This document shows positions 16,421-25,336 of a DNA stretch of 64,000 nt, piece by piece. The notes beneath the pieces are model-generated. The model was not told where the DNA came from. It saw only the letters and a list, made by a program, of their open reading frames with translations, and did no database searches. The stretch is from Moraxella cuniculi DSM 21768. GTDB taxonomy: Bacteria; Pseudomonadota; Gammaproteobacteria; Pseudomonadales; Moraxellaceae. A program made the position numbers and the translations under genes. The first letter of the stretch is position 1; each line of letters begins with the position of its first letter. Location of the stretch: NCBI RefSeq assembly GCF_900156515.1, contig NZ_FTNU01000004.1:62001-126000 (forward strand), given 5' to 3'.

Positions 16421-16718
16421 GCTTGTCAAGCCAAATTTGCCAAAAATTATTAAGAAAATCTCAATCTTTGCGTTTGGCTGTGGTGCGGCTTTGGCAGAAT
16501 GGCTTTTGGAATTATATTAATAAGATAAACTTAATAGTTGAGTGATTTTTGCTGAAAATTTGACCACCAAACTGCTAAGAACGCTTGCTTTGGTATGATT
16601 AAATGACAAAAACGCACAAGCATTGATAATGGGTGATTTTGTGCTTGGTGTTTGGGTGATTGAAGATGGTGGTTTAAAGGCTAAAAGCTGTGGGCATAAA
16701 AGCCAAATCAAGGGCAAT

Positions 16719-16747
16719 AAAAAACGACATCATAAAGATGTCGTTTT
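16719..16747 (-). terminator. Terminator of the MscS-like gene
   Basis: Stem AAAACGACATC / GATGTCGTTTT with loop ATAAA, 18 bp past the stop codon of the minus-strand gene. Confidence 0.8.
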
Positions 16748-16764
16748 GCTAAGTGGGCGTGATA

Positions 16765-18228
16765 TTATTTATTATCCGCTTCTTGTTCGGCTTTGTCTTG
16801 AATGCGTTTTAGCAAGCGAGCTGCCGCTTCACGACCGCCCAGACCAAAGGCAAGGGCAAATGCCACAGCTACCGCACCCAGTGTCAGACCAAAGGCAAGA
16901 TTGACAATGCTGTCAGCGATACCCATCGCACGCAGACCCATCGCCAGCACAAGCCCCATGATAAGCACGCGTACGATATTTGCCGACAAGCGTGAACCAT
17001 GTGCCGAACGCTCAACAATGCCTGCGATGATGCCAGCCAGCCAAAAGCCCACTGCCAAAATCACCGCACCTAGCACAATCTGACCGCCAAAGCTGATAAA
17101 CATGGTAACAATATCACGAATCTGCTCAAGTCCAAGCACATCTGCCGCAGCTGTCGTGGCAAATAGCATGGCAAAAAACAAGATGCCGCAGCTGATGACT
17201 TCAGAGAGGCGTTTTGTGCCGAGTACGCCTTGTAGTCCAACGCGTGCTGGCAGACTGTCAAGTTGCGTGCTGGCAAGCAGGCCTTTGATGATATTTGCCA
17301 CCATGCGTACAACAAAATAGGTAATTGCCAAAATCGCCACAGCGGTGAATACATTTGGCAGCGTTTCCATGATTTTGTTTAGCATATTGGTTGCAGGGCG
17401 AGAGATTGCCTCGATTTTTAATGCGTCCAATGCTGCAATGGTAAATGGCACAATGATTAGCAAAAATGACAATGAGCCTGCAATATTTGGTAGGCTGTTT
17501 TCGTTGCTAACACCTGCTTTGGCAGCGAGGGTTTGGATATTTAGCCCAGCGACTACTTTGGTGATGATGCCACGCACCACACGAGCAACAATCAGACCAA
17601 CAAAGAATACCAAGGCTGCCATGAGCATATTTGGCACAAAGTCAAAAATCTTGTCAATCATGTTGGTCAATGGCGTAAACAAACCTGTCAGCCCCAAACG
17701 ACCCAAAATCATGGTCAGGACAATCAGCAGAATAAACCAATAAATCACATCGGCAATCGTGCTGCTAAGTGGCGTAACGCCTGCTTGCTGGGAGAGCTTT
17801 TCGTCTAGGTTGGTTTTGTTCAGTGCCATGTTGGCGGCATTTTTGGCAACGGTTGCAATCACCCAGCCGATAACCCCAACAGCCACCGCTGCCAACAGAT
17901 TTGGTAAAAATAGCAAGACTTGATTAATCATATTGGCAAACGGCACAGAGATTGAGTTTAAGTTGAGCTGGTTTAATGCACCCGAAACACCGATGGCGAA
18001 CACGAACCAAAAGACAATCTTGGCAAGAATATTGTCCACTTGATAGGCACTGCCTGTAGAATGTTGCATACGCTCATTGACATTGAGCTTGGTGAGTGCC
18101 TTGCGAGTCAGAGCTGCCAGTATCAGTGCAGCCAGCCAGCCTAATACAAAAATCAATACAGCACCGATGACAGAACCAATCGGCCCTTGCAAGCCTTGGT
18201 TAAAAATCATGATTCTATTAAAGTCCAT
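16765..18228 (-). CDS. Mechanosensitive-channel-type membrane protein with TM-helix repeats (CmpX-like)
   Basis: A 487-residue protein built of repeated 'conserved TM helix' units (Pfam TM_helix type) seen at LFLPNLLAAVAVGVIGWVIA, DFVPNMLMAALVFFVGLIVARVV, ETLPNVFTAVAILAITYFVVRMV and FGGQIVLGAVILAVGFWLAGII, each beginning with a Pro-Asn or Gly turn, ending with LAFGLGGREAAARLL, the GLGG motif found at the pore/beta-domain border of MscS. The full MscS beta domain is absent, as in CmpX-type proteins. These are linked to osmotic or envelope stress. ATG 18228 has GGAG 7 bp upstream; a longer frame to 18255 adds an odd N-terminus. Confidence 0.8.
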   Translation of the reverse strand: MDFNRIMIFNQGLQGPIGSVIGAVLIFVLGWLAALILAALTRKALTKLNVNERMQHSTGSAYQVDNILAKIVFWFVFAIGVSGALNQLNLNSISVPFANMINQVLLFLPNLLAAVAVGVIGWVIATVAKNAANMALNKTNLDEKLSQQAGVTPLSSTIADVIYWFILLIVLTMILGRLGLTGLFTPLTNMIDKIFDFVPNMLMAALVFFVGLIVARVVRGIITKVVAGLNIQTLAAKAGVSNENSLPNIAGSLSFLLIIVPFTIAALDALKIEAISRPATNMLNKIMETLPNVFTAVAILAITYFVVRMVANIIKGLLASTQLDSLPARVGLQGVLGTKRLSEVISCGILFFAMLFATTAAADVLGLEQIRDIVTMFISFGGQIVLGAVILAVGFWLAGIIAGIVERSAHGSRLSANIVRVLIMGLVLAMGLRAMGIADSIVNLAFGLTLGAVAVAFALAFGLGGREAAARLLKRIQDKAEQEADNK

Positions 18229-18490
18229 GGGATAACTCCAATTGAGTGATAACAATCACATCGGCAGCCTACCGATTTGATTTGGATTGCAAGCCTAAGG
18301 CTTGGTTTGGCTAGAATTGTAACACCAAAACCATGATTTTTGCCAAGCTGTTAAAGATATTTTGACAATCTTAACAATAATACAACAACCAGTATGAAAA
18401 AACGCCACTCTGTAATAGTAAATTTGGCAAATTTTTGCTATTATTGGCACGCTTTCCCCTTCAATACTTGAATCAATGTTGAGAAATGCT

Positions 18491-19306
18491 ATGAAAAAAC
18501 ACGCACTGGTTGCTGCGATTATTGCAGCGGTTGCCTTGACAGGTTGTAACAAAGACACCAAAGCTGGCGATGCGAAGGCTGATGACAAAAAAGCCGCCGT
18601 CTCTAAGGTGATTAACGAGAAAAGCACCGAGATGCAAAAGGTGAGCTTTGTGTTGGGATATAACACAGGTAAAGACCTAAAAATGGTTGATGAGCAGATG
18701 GATTTGGAAGTGTTCTACAAGGCACTAAAAGATGGCTTTGAGGGCAAAGAAAGCCCGCTAAGCGAAGATGATGTCAAAAAACTTGGCGAAGCGTATGAAG
18801 CTCGCAAAAAAACCGAAGCTGAAGAAAAACTAAAACAAACCGCCGCCAAAAACAAAGTTGATGGCGAGAAATTCTTGACCGATAACGCCAAAAAACAAGG
18901 CGTGCAGACCACTGCGTCAGGCTTGCAGTACAAAGTCATCACCGAAGGCACAGGCAAATCACCAACCGCCAACGATGGCGTATTGGCAGCCTACGAAGGC
19001 AAGTTGATTGATGGCACGGTATTTGACTCTTCAGAAGGGCAGCCTGTGCCATTCATGCTAAATCAAGTCATCAAAGGCTGGACAGAGGGTCTGCAACTGA
19101 TGAAAGAAGGCGGCAAATATGAACTGTATGTGCCAGCGGCATTGGCATATGGTGAAGAAGACCTAAAAGAGATTCCGCCAAACAGCGTACTGATTTTCCA
19201 AATCGACCTAAAGCAAGTGCTAAATGCCAAAGCGGTACAAGCCGAGCAACAAAAAATGCAGCAAGAGATGATAAAGCAGTTGCAAGAAGCTCAAGCCAAT
19301 CAGTAA
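18491..19306 (+). CDS. fkpA: FKBP-type peptidyl-prolyl isomerase lipoprotein (FkpA/Mip-like)
   Basis: A 271-residue folding catalyst of the periplasm or outer membrane. Signal MKKHALVAAIIAAVALTGCNKD has lipobox LTGC, so the protein is lipidated. Residues 45-140 form the helical dimerisation arm (SFVLGYNTGKDLK, then a Lys/Glu-rich helix), and the FKBP domain follows with YEGKLIDGTVFDSS, VPFMLNQVIKGWTEGLQLMKEGGKYELYVPAALAYGE and PPNSVLIFQIDL, which contain the ligand-binding aromatic and Val-Ile residues. ATG 18491 is chosen because the signal peptide begins there. It is followed by a strong terminator. Confidence 0.9.
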   Translation: MKKHALVAAIIAAVALTGCNKDTKAGDAKADDKKAAVSKVINEKSTEMQKVSFVLGYNTGKDLKMVDEQMDLEVFYKALKDGFEGKESPLSEDDVKKLGEAYEARKKTEAEEKLKQTAAKNKVDGEKFLTDNAKKQGVQTTASGLQYKVITEGTGKSPTANDGVLAAYEGKLIDGTVFDSSEGQPVPFMLNQVIKGWTEGLQLMKEGGKYELYVPAALAYGEEDLKEIPPNSVLIFQIDLKQVLNAKAVQAEQQKMQQEMIKQLQEAQANQ

Positions 19307-19315
19307 TTGCTTACC

Positions 19316-19346
19316 AAAAAAAAGACACCTTTGGGGTGTCTTTTTT
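19316..19346 (+). terminator. fkpA terminator
   Basis: Stem AAAGACACC / GGGTGTCTTT with a TTTG loop followed by six T. Confidence 0.85.
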
Positions 19347-19427
19347 GTTGCTTGCTGATAAAATAGCCGCAATTTGGTACTGAGCAATCGGTTTTTGGCG
19401 GATTGTTGGCAGAGCGGTAAGTTGGAG

Positions 19428-20078
19428 ATGGTTGTGTTTGGTATTACTGATTTTGCTACTTATTTTGTGGCGGTGCTGGTGATTATTGCATTGCCCGGCC
19501 CGAACAGTTTGTACTGCTTATCGGTATCGGCATCGTATGGGCATTCGGCTGGTTGGCGAGCGTTGGCAGGGATTTTATTGGGCGATACGATATTGATGGT
19601 AGCAACGATATTGGGTGCTGGCACGCTTATGCGTCTCTATCCTGAAATCTTTGAGCTTGTTAAGATTATCGGCGGCGTGTACTTGGGCTATCTGGGCATA
19701 CGGTTGTTGCTGGCGGCTTATCAAGGCTTGACGAATCGCCAATTGCCACAAGAGACTGTACCAAAGCCTGTCGGTCGGCAGAATTATTTTTATCGTTCGC
19801 TGGGGCTTAGCCTGACCAACCCAAAGGCGATTTTATTTTTCTTGTCGTTTTTTGTACAATTTGTCAATCCAAATTATGACAAGCCGTGGCTGGGCTTTTT
19901 GATTTTGGCGATGGTGTTGCAAGCGGTGAGTTTTTCGTATTTGGCTTTGCTGATTTATACAGGGCGAGCATTGGCAGAAAAATTTGCCAAACGCCGTGTG
20001 CTAAGTGCCATTATGCAGGCAGCCGCTGGCGTGTTATTTGTCGGATTTGGGATAAATTTGTGGCTAAGTCAGCTGTAG
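19428..20078 (+). CDS. LysE/RhtB-family amino-acid exporter, LeuE-like
   Basis: A 216-residue exporter with six predicted helices. It matches LysE-family features: FVAVLVIIALPGPNSLYCLSVSASYG in helix 1, AGILLGDTILMVATILGAGTL in helix 2, GGVYLGYLGIRLL in helix 3, and GLSLTNPKAILFFLSFFVQFVNPNYDKPWLGF, whose TNPKAILFFxSFFVQF block resembles LeuE. These proteins export excess amino acids using the proton gradient. ATG 19428 starts the first helix; an upstream frame to 19374 lacks support. The real substrate is not determined by sequence. Confidence 0.8.
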   Translation: MVVFGITDFATYFVAVLVIIALPGPNSLYCLSVSASYGHSAGWRALAGILLGDTILMVATILGAGTLMRLYPEIFELVKIIGGVYLGYLGIRLLLAAYQGLTNRQLPQETVPKPVGRQNYFYRSLGLSLTNPKAILFFLSFFVQFVNPNYDKPWLGFLILAMVLQAVSFSYLALLIYTGRALAEKFAKRRVLSAIMQAAAGVLFVGFGINLWLSQL

Positions 20079-20164
20079 CGGTGGCTTGTAGGTGTTTGTG
20101 GAAGGATTGGGCAGCTGCAAGGTGTCCGTTCGCCTATTTATGATGGTCAAAAAGGAGGTGTGAT

Positions 20165-21160
20165 GTGCAATTAAGGTGGTTAATTGGCGGGTTTGGGCTT
20201 GTGGTGTCAGCTGCCGTTTCGGCGAATCAACCAGCAGTCCAAGATGGTACAACAGCTGGCGAGTCGCCCATTGAGCAAAACTGGCTTGATGACAAACATC
20301 AGCAGCTGGGCAATTGGCTACAGCGACAAGCTGGCACGATTGATAATTGGTTTGGTAAAAGCGACCCCAGTCAGCCAGCCAAAGCCAGTCTGCGTGTGAT
20401 GGTCGATACCACTTGGAATGAATATGACGGCACAACCATCAAGCCTCGTGTGCGTGGCAGGGTGAAATTACCAACCCTTGAGCAGCGTCTTAGTGTGGTG
20501 TTTGGTGATGATAATTTGGACTATGAGCCAAAAGATGGTGGTGTGCTGACAGATGAGCGAATTGCCACACCAACTGGCACGGACAGTGCGTACAGCAGCC
20601 GACAGACACGAGAGAATAACGCATCGTTGGCATTAAGATGGTCAAAATTTCGCCAAGACACTGGGCTTGATGTGGATTTGGGTGTGCGTTCTGATGATGT
20701 ATTTGTGCGAGCGACAGCAGATAAGGCGTGGCAGCTGCCGCATAAGATTGATGCCCGTTTTGAGCAAATGTATCGCTACGGCACAAAGAGTGAACATACG
20801 GCATTATCAACCTTGCAATTTGCCAAGGCATATTCACAAAAAAGCACACTGACTAATCGCTTGCATTTGCGTTATACCAACCAAGACAGCGAGAATTTGG
20901 ACTGGGGCAACAGCTCATTTATGCGTTGGCAACAGCCTGTCAAGCAAGGCATTGGCGAGTTAAATTATGGTCTGTATGCAGGGGGTGATATTGTTGATAA
21001 AAAAGCACGCCTAAACACTTATGGGCCTTATGTCAGCTATCGTCAGCCTGTGTGGCGTGAATGGTTATTTGTACAGACTGATGTGAGTTATTATAACAAT
21101 AAACTTAACAATCGTGGGCATCATACGGCAGTGTTTGGTCGAGTGGAGATGGTGTTTTGA
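20165..21160 (+). CDS. Unknown exported beta-rich protein, 331 residues
   Basis: Not recognised beyond a signal peptide (QLRWLIGGFGLVVSAAVSANQ). The likely start is GTG 20165 with AAGGAGG 8 bp upstream. The mature part starts with a helix rich in Gln and Trp (WLDDKHQQLGNWLQRQAGTIDNWFGK) and continues as alternating polar/hydrophobic strands (SLRVMVDTTWNEYDG, PRVRGRVKLPTLEQRLSVVFGDDN, LALRWSKFRQDTGLDVDLGVRS, LHLRYTNQDSENLDWG, WLFVQTDVSYYNNKLNNRGHHTAVFGRVEMVF) ending in a hydrophobic/Phe C-terminus. That end and the strand pattern suggest an outer-membrane barrel. Its last 40 bp overlap the convergent SGNH hydrolase gene. Confidence 0.65.
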   Translation: MQLRWLIGGFGLVVSAAVSANQPAVQDGTTAGESPIEQNWLDDKHQQLGNWLQRQAGTIDNWFGKSDPSQPAKASLRVMVDTTWNEYDGTTIKPRVRGRVKLPTLEQRLSVVFGDDNLDYEPKDGGVLTDERIATPTGTDSAYSSRQTRENNASLALRWSKFRQDTGLDVDLGVRSDDVFVRATADKAWQLPHKIDARFEQMYRYGTKSEHTALSTLQFAKAYSQKSTLTNRLHLRYTNQDSENLDWGNSSFMRWQQPVKQGIGELNYGLYAGGDIVDKKARLNTYGPYVSYRQPVWREWLFVQTDVSYYNNKLNNRGHHTAVFGRVEMVF

Positions 21161-21915
21161 TGGCAAATGTGAACAAAACGCTCTTTGATGGCATGGCTGA
21201 TGGTCATCGCCCAAATGTCATAAGTCTTGACACTGGGGTGAAAGCCATCATTAGCAAACATCGCTTTGGGATCTAATCGGTGCTTGGCAAACTCATCAGA
21301 TAAATACAAAGCGACACCTGTATCATCATGCTTGCAAACGGCTTGTAACAATCGATCAAGACGGCGAGCTTGTCTGGCAAGCAAGTGGCAAAGCGGTGCT
21401 GGCAGTGAGGGCATCAGGCTCATGGGCGGCAGACTTAAAAATATCACTTGCTTGGCGGCAAATTTACGCACCAAAACCGCAATCATCGCACGGATATTGT
21501 GTTGCCAGATGGTATCGCTTGTGCGTTTGACAACATCATTGACTCCAACGCTTATCACGACAGTGTCGATTGCTTGGGTGGGCAATGTGTACAATCGAGC
21601 CAAAATCTGTCCGCTGGTATGTCCTGTTGTGGCGTGTAGTTGCCAGTCAAGGTGAGTACATGTATCATACAAGTGAGCGGATACATGATGGATAATGCGT
21701 CCAGAGGCGGCAGTGTCTTGATGTGTACTGCCGACACCTGCTGCTGCCGAATCACCGACAATCATCAGGCGAAAAGTACCGCAATCACCGCCAAGTTGCC
21801 GACAGCCAGATCTGTCGCCACATGGCTCGGGCAGGCTGATGGCGTTTTGTTTGACTTTGGTTGCTTGATAGAGATAAATTGGAGCAAGTAGCCAATCTAG
21901 CGTATTAAATTTCAT
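21121..21915 (-). CDS. SGNH/GDSL-family hydrolase
   Basis: A 264-residue esterase/lipase-like protein. Block I is LMIVGDSAAAGVGST (nucleophile Ser in GDS), block II Gly falls in HATTGHTSGQIL, block III is VVISVGVNDVV (GxND), and block V is FANDGFHPSVKTYDIWA (DxxH). All four catalytic and oxyanion positions are present. The N-terminus (WLLAPIYLYQATKVKQNAISLPEP) is a possible membrane anchor but no clear signal peptide is seen. Substrate unknown; lipids or acetylated glycans are common in the family. The gene is 24 bp from nadM downstream of it in the same direction, so the two may be co-transcribed, nadM first. Confidence 0.85.
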   Translation of the reverse strand: MKFNTLDWLLAPIYLYQATKVKQNAISLPEPCGDRSGCRQLGGDCGTFRLMIVGDSAAAGVGSTHQDTAASGRIIHHVSAHLYDTCTHLDWQLHATTGHTSGQILARLYTLPTQAIDTVVISVGVNDVVKRTSDTIWQHNIRAMIAVLVRKFAAKQVIFLSLPPMSLMPSLPAPLCHLLARQARRLDRLLQAVCKHDDTGVALYLSDEFAKHRLDPKAMFANDGFHPSVKTYDIWAMTISHAIKERFVHICHQNTISTRPNTAV

Positions 21916-21939
21916 CTGTCATCACCCAATAAAACTTGC

Positions 21940-22956
21940 TCAAATGCCCAGCATTTTGCAGATGATACTATAATGATCTTCAAACATCTGCTGACCATCA
22001 AGTTTTGCCAATGGCAACCAAAAGGCACGCTTGGCATCATCGCCTGCTGTCAGTACGGGCAGTTGGGCGGTGGCAGGCAGCTGAAAATAATACACGGTGG
22101 TGATGGTGCGACCACGCTGACTGCGTTTTGGGGCATCAAAGGTTTGGCTTGCTTTTAGGTGGCTTGTCAGTGTCTGTGCGTCAATGGGTAGGTTGGTTTC
22201 TTCATGCACTTCTCGCAAGCACGCACTGAGTAGATTCTCGTGCGGATCAACAAAACCTCCGGGCAAGGCATACAACCCTTGACCATAATCACCGCCTCGT
22301 TCAATCAGTAAAATATGCCCCGACTGCACAATCAGTGCATCCGTGGTGGTAAAAATTGGCGGATAAGGAGCGTGTTGCCAAGCAGCCTGATAACGCTGAA
22401 TCTCGCCCAGCTGCTGCTTGAGTGCAGCATAATCAGGAGTCTGCATAAATGCTTGCAAAAACTGACGGCTGGCATCGGTCATGCGTGCATAGGCTCTATC
22501 ACGAGCGGCGTCGTCATCGCCAAAATAGGCGTGTCGCAGTGGCGTGGCGGACAAATTCTCAAAATTTTCTACCAAAAAACTGCCATATTGCGGAAATAGC
22601 CCCAGATAGTACGAGCTTTCGTCCTTGTCATGGCCGATGATGGCGATGTTTGCACCGTCATCGGTATTGTCCATAATGCAGCGTTGGGCATCTAATAGCC
22701 ACCGATTGTCATTATAAATGGCATCTGCCAAAGGCACGCAGATAATGCGACTGGCATCATCGGTGGCAAAACTGCCCAAAATCATCGAGCAGCGTTCAAA
22801 AAAATCAAATGGATTGCTCAAGGTGCGTGGCGAATTGGCAGAGCCGACAAGCACGATGACTTGCTTGGCGTGCTGCAGGGCTTGACGAATCACATATTGA
22901 TGCCCTTGATGAAAAGGCTGAAAACGCCCAATAAATACCAAATAATCAAATTGCAT
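21940..22956 (-). CDS. nadM: Bifunctional NMN adenylyltransferase / Nudix hydrolase
   Basis: A 338-residue two-domain enzyme of NAD metabolism. Residues 1-185 are the NadM-type nucleotidyltransferase: YLVFIGRFQPFHQGHQYVI gives the GxFxPxHxGH ATP site, and VLVGSANSPRTLSNPFDFFERCSMI follows. Residues about 200-338 are a Nudix domain with the box GGFVDPHENLLSACLREVHEETNL (GX5EX7REVxEETxL complete), and WLPLAKLDG near the end. Fusions like this are known from Francisella and Synechocystis, where the Nudix part has ADP-ribose pyrophosphatase activity; whether it does so here is inferred from the fusion. Confidence 0.93.
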   Translation of the reverse strand: MQFDYLVFIGRFQPFHQGHQYVIRQALQHAKQVIVLVGSANSPRTLSNPFDFFERCSMILGSFATDDASRIICVPLADAIYNDNRWLLDAQRCIMDNTDDGANIAIIGHDKDESSYYLGLFPQYGSFLVENFENLSATPLRHAYFGDDDAARDRAYARMTDASRQFLQAFMQTPDYAALKQQLGEIQRYQAAWQHAPYPPIFTTTDALIVQSGHILLIERGGDYGQGLYALPGGFVDPHENLLSACLREVHEETNLPIDAQTLTSHLKASQTFDAPKRSQRGRTITTVYYFQLPATAQLPVLTAGDDAKRAFWLPLAKLDGQQMFEDHYSIICKMLGI

Positions 22957-23059
22957 TATATTGTCCTTAAAATACCAACAAAAATAAAAAATAACCTTGA
23001 TAAATTCAAGCTATGTTATCATATAGGCTGTATATTTGTACATGATGATGAGACAACCC

Positions 23060-23671
23060 ATGAGCGAAACTTTATCAAGCAATATCAAAATCACCGAATC
23101 TGCCCAAGAATATCTGGCCGAGCTGCTTGCCAAGCAAGAAACAGACGGCATTGGCGTGCGTATTTTTGTTGAGTATGCTGGCACGCCACGAGCCGAATGC
23201 TGTATGTCATACTGCCAGCCAGAAGAGGTGGACGAGGCGGATTTGCACATTGAATATGCCAAGTTTACCGCACATATTGACGCTGATAGCATTCCTTATC
23301 TGCACGATGCGGTGATTGATTATAACAAAGATCGTTTTGGTGGTCAGCTGACCTTCCGTGCCCCCAACTCAAAAGTACCGCAAGTTGGCGAAAATGCCAG
23401 CATTGAAGAGCGTATCAACTATGTGCTACAGTCGGAGATTAACCCAAGTTTGGCAGGGCATGGCGGCTCTGTAGAATTGCTTGAGGTTATCGAAGATGAG
23501 GCAGGTCTGACTGCGGTGCTAAAATTTGGTGGTGGCTGTCAGGGCTGTTCGGCAGTTGATGTAACTTTGCGTCAGGGCGTGGAAGTGCAGCTAAAGCAAC
23601 AAATCCCAGAATTGACCCAAGTGGTTGATGAGACTGACCACAGCATTTCAGACCATGCTTATTATAAATAA
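23060..23671 (+). CDS. nfuA: Fe/S biogenesis protein NfuA
   Basis: A 203-residue Fe-S carrier. Residues 1-95 are the degenerate A-type domain ([30 protein letters not shown]) and the C-terminal Nfu domain contains the essential [19 protein letters not shown], whose CxxC holds a [4Fe-4S] cluster at the dimer interface; [16 protein letters not shown] is the usual lead-in. NfuA passes clusters to targets such as aconitase and protects them during stress. The start at 23060 (MSETLSS) is preferred, though ATG codons at 23042-23048 are in frame. It is divergent from nadM, 103 bp away. Confidence 0.93.
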   Translation: MSETLSSNIKITESAQEYLAELLAKQETDGIGVRIFVEYAGTPRAECCMSYCQPEEVDEADLHIEYAKFTAHIDADSIPYLHDAVIDYNKDRFGGQLTFRAPNSKVPQVGENASIEERINYVLQSEINPSLAGHGGSVELLEVIEDEAGLTAVLKFGGGCQGCSAVDVTLRQGVEVQLKQQIPELTQVVDETDHSISDHAYYK

Positions 23672-24001
23672 GCAAAATACCCATAAATTAGCTGGCGTAG
23701 GTCGTTAATTTTGCCTTTATTGCCCACAAGCTGACGCTAGGTTTGCTTGCTGGGTGTTATTCTTAATAAAAATGATAAAAAATTTATGGATGATATACCA
23801 CTAGACATTTCCAATGATGATTTTAAAAAATCGGTTCTAAAAAGACTTGCCGAGCGAAGAAATGAGTTCTAGTTTTTCATTTGCCCAATGTAAAACCTGA
23901 TGATTTTGGCAAATTGTACCATTAAAAATACATTGATTTAATGTATTTTTAATGGTACATTATAAAGGTTTATTAGTTTCTATATTTCAAGGTTTGTGAT
24001 T
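23672..24001. other. 330-bp stretch upstream of the zeta cassette: small relic frame and long palindrome
   Basis: On the plus strand 23786-23872 a 28-codon frame (MDDIPLDISNDDFKKSVLKRL and onward to AERRNEF) reads like the tail of an antitoxin-type protein but has no ribosome binding site; it may be a relic. The long palindrome at 23915-23959 follows and the cassette begins 43 bp later. Base composition drops sharply here compared with nfuA. Confidence 0.45.
23915..23959. repeat. Perfect 20-bp-arm palindrome before the zeta cassette
   Basis: Arms TGTACCATTAAAAATACATT and its exact reverse complement are separated by GATTT. The central 19 bases (23928-23946) recur after the cassette at 25337-25355 with one change. 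It could be the operator for the cassette's ribbon-helix-helix protein, a transcription terminator, or an end of an integrated element. Confidence 0.9.
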
Positions 24002-24229
24002 ATGATGAATTCAATTATTTCAAAATTAAGAGACAGTCAATATATTGAGCAACAGGCATTTAGAATGCATTGCGAAAGTATTGTTAATGGCATTCCAGTT
24101 AGTTATGATTTTAATGATTCTCTTAAAACGGTATCTAACTTTGATGAGTTAGATAGAGATTTTCCAAATCTCCCAAGTTTGCTGAAAATGCAAATTATTG
24201 ACGAAGTTAAAGAGAATAAAAATCTATGA
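24002..24229 (+). CDS. Small protein of the zeta-kinase cassette, candidate antitoxin
   Basis: A 75-residue acidic protein (MMNSIISKLRDSQYIEQQAFRMHCESIVNGIPVSYDF, in parts, then DELDRDFPNLPSLLKMQIIDEVKENKNL). It has no recognised domain and no signal peptide. Its stop overlaps the start of the zeta gene (ATGA arrangement at 24226), so the two are translationally coupled, and its position immediately upstream of a zeta-type toxin is where the epsilon-like antitoxin is normally encoded. ATG 24002 with CAAGG about 9 bp upstream is chosen; ATG 24005 and GTG 23996 are alternatives. Antitoxin function is inferred from context only. Confidence 0.6.
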   Translation: MMNSIISKLRDSQYIEQQAFRMHCESIVNGIPVSYDFNDSLKTVSNFDELDRDFPNLPSLLKMQIIDEVKENKNL

Positions 24230-25134
24230 GAAATAAACCTCAATTGGTTATATTGGGCGGAATCAACGGTGCTGGAAAAAGCAGTACAAGGGACAGATAT
24301 TTAATGCCTGATGAAAGTAATGTTGTGGTTATTGACCCTGATAGGCTATCAAAAATTTACAGAGAGCAAGGGTTGGATAAGCGTAGTGCAGATATGCAAG
24401 GCAGTCGTTTGGCTATCTCTATGTTTGAGCAGGTAATTAAAGATAAAAAAGATATTTTTTTAGAAACAACATTGAGTGGTCAAACCATATTTAATCGCAT
24501 GGATAAGGCTAAGAATAATGGTTATGAAACTACAACTGTTTATGTTGGACTATCTAGTGTTGAGACACACATAGCGAGGGTTGCACATAGGGTTAAAAAT
24601 GGAGGTCATCATATTCCAGAGGAGATTATTAGGGATAGATTTTCTAAGGCGGATGAGCAATTAAAAAAAGCTTTTGAGAGGTCAGATAATTTTTATTATT
24701 ATGATAACTCTGGAAATAAGCCAGTTTTATCATTTGAAAAAAACAAAGAGATTGATTTTATTATTCAACATAGCCAATCTGAAAAAATCAACGAAATTAC
24801 AAAAACAATATCTCAGCAATATGGTATAAAAAATATCCAAGAAAAAGATTTGGGTCAAGAACTTAGCTCCCCTGTTTTGGGAAATACCAAGACAGGAAAT
24901 ATTGTTGTGATTGGGGATAATTTTACTCTACAAAAAACAGGGACGGGAAAAATTATTGCCTATGAAACCAAAAATATTCCTGATATAAAGCTTGATGATA
25001 TTGGTAAAAAATTGCAGATTTTTTATGGTGCTGACGGCAAAGGTGAAGTGTTAAAAAGATATGACAGTGGCTTTGATAGACAAAAACACCTTAACTTAGA
25101 TAATAGTTTTTCTAAAGAGTTAGATTTTCAATGA
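24226..25134 (+). CDS. Zeta-toxin-family kinase with C-terminal KfrB-like domain
   Basis: A 302-residue protein. The N-terminal half is a zeta-type P-loop kinase: Walker A GGINGAGKSST near residue 11, VVVIDPDRLSKIYR, the acceptor-site FLETTLSGQTIF and the zeta signature RVAHRVKNGGHHIPEEIIRDRF. Zeta toxins phosphorylate UDP-N-acetylglucosamine and block peptidoglycan synthesis. Residues about 205-290 (GNTKTGNIVVIGDNFTLQKTG, then KIIAYETKNI ... GKKLQIFYGADGKGEV) match the small KfrB domain found on plasmid proteins. It overlaps both neighbours by 4 bp. The region is about 33 % GC, much lower than the flanks, consistent with transfer from a plasmid or similar element. Confidence 0.85.
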   Translation: MRNKPQLVILGGINGAGKSSTRDRYLMPDESNVVVIDPDRLSKIYREQGLDKRSADMQGSRLAISMFEQVIKDKKDIFLETTLSGQTIFNRMDKAKNNGYETTTVYVGLSSVETHIARVAHRVKNGGHHIPEEIIRDRFSKADEQLKKAFERSDNFYYYDNSGNKPVLSFEKNKEIDFIIQHSQSEKINEITKTISQQYGIKNIQEKDLGQELSSPVLGNTKTGNIVVIGDNFTLQKTGTGKIIAYETKNIPDIKLDDIGKKLQIFYGADGKGEVLKRYDSGFDRQKHLNLDNSFSKELDFQ

Positions 25135-25334
25135 CTAAAAATACTCAAGAGCAACCAAAAAAACGCCAACTGACAGTATTGATGGATAAAGATCTTTACG
25201 ATTCTTTCAAACTAGTTGCAACCGCAAATGATCGAAAAATGGGTTTATTGGTTCGAGATTTTATTAAGCACTATATAAAAAAGAATGGTCAAGGTGAGCT
25301 TTTCCAAAATAAGAAAAAACACAAATTTAGATAA
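25131..25334 (+). CDS. Ribbon-helix-helix DNA-binding protein of the zeta cassette
   Basis: A 67-residue basic protein: KKRQLTVLMDKDLYDSFKLVATAND gives the beta strand (QLTVLMD) and helix A, and KMGLLVRDFIKHYIKKNG gives helix B of an RHH (MetJ/Arc/CopG) fold. The tail is Lys-rich (NKKKHKFR). It overlaps the zeta gene by 4 bp (ATGA), so all three genes form one coupled operon. RHH proteins in this setting usually repress their own operon; the flanking palindromes are the obvious candidate sites. Whether it or the first gene neutralises the kinase cannot be told from sequence. Confidence 0.75.
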   Translation: MTKNTQEQPKKRQLTVLMDKDLYDSFKLVATANDRKMGLLVRDFIKHYIKKNGQGELFQNKKKHKFR

Positions 25335-25336
25335 AG

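Larger units (their letters stand above)
16318..16764. other. 447-bp intergenic stretch with a T14 run and the mscS-like terminator
   Basis: No gene is supported. It holds the promoter region of the SH3 gene, a run of 14 T at 16407-16420 about 96 bp upstream of that start, and the terminator of the MscS-like gene at 16719-16747. The remaining sequence shows no structure I can name. Confidence 0.6.
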
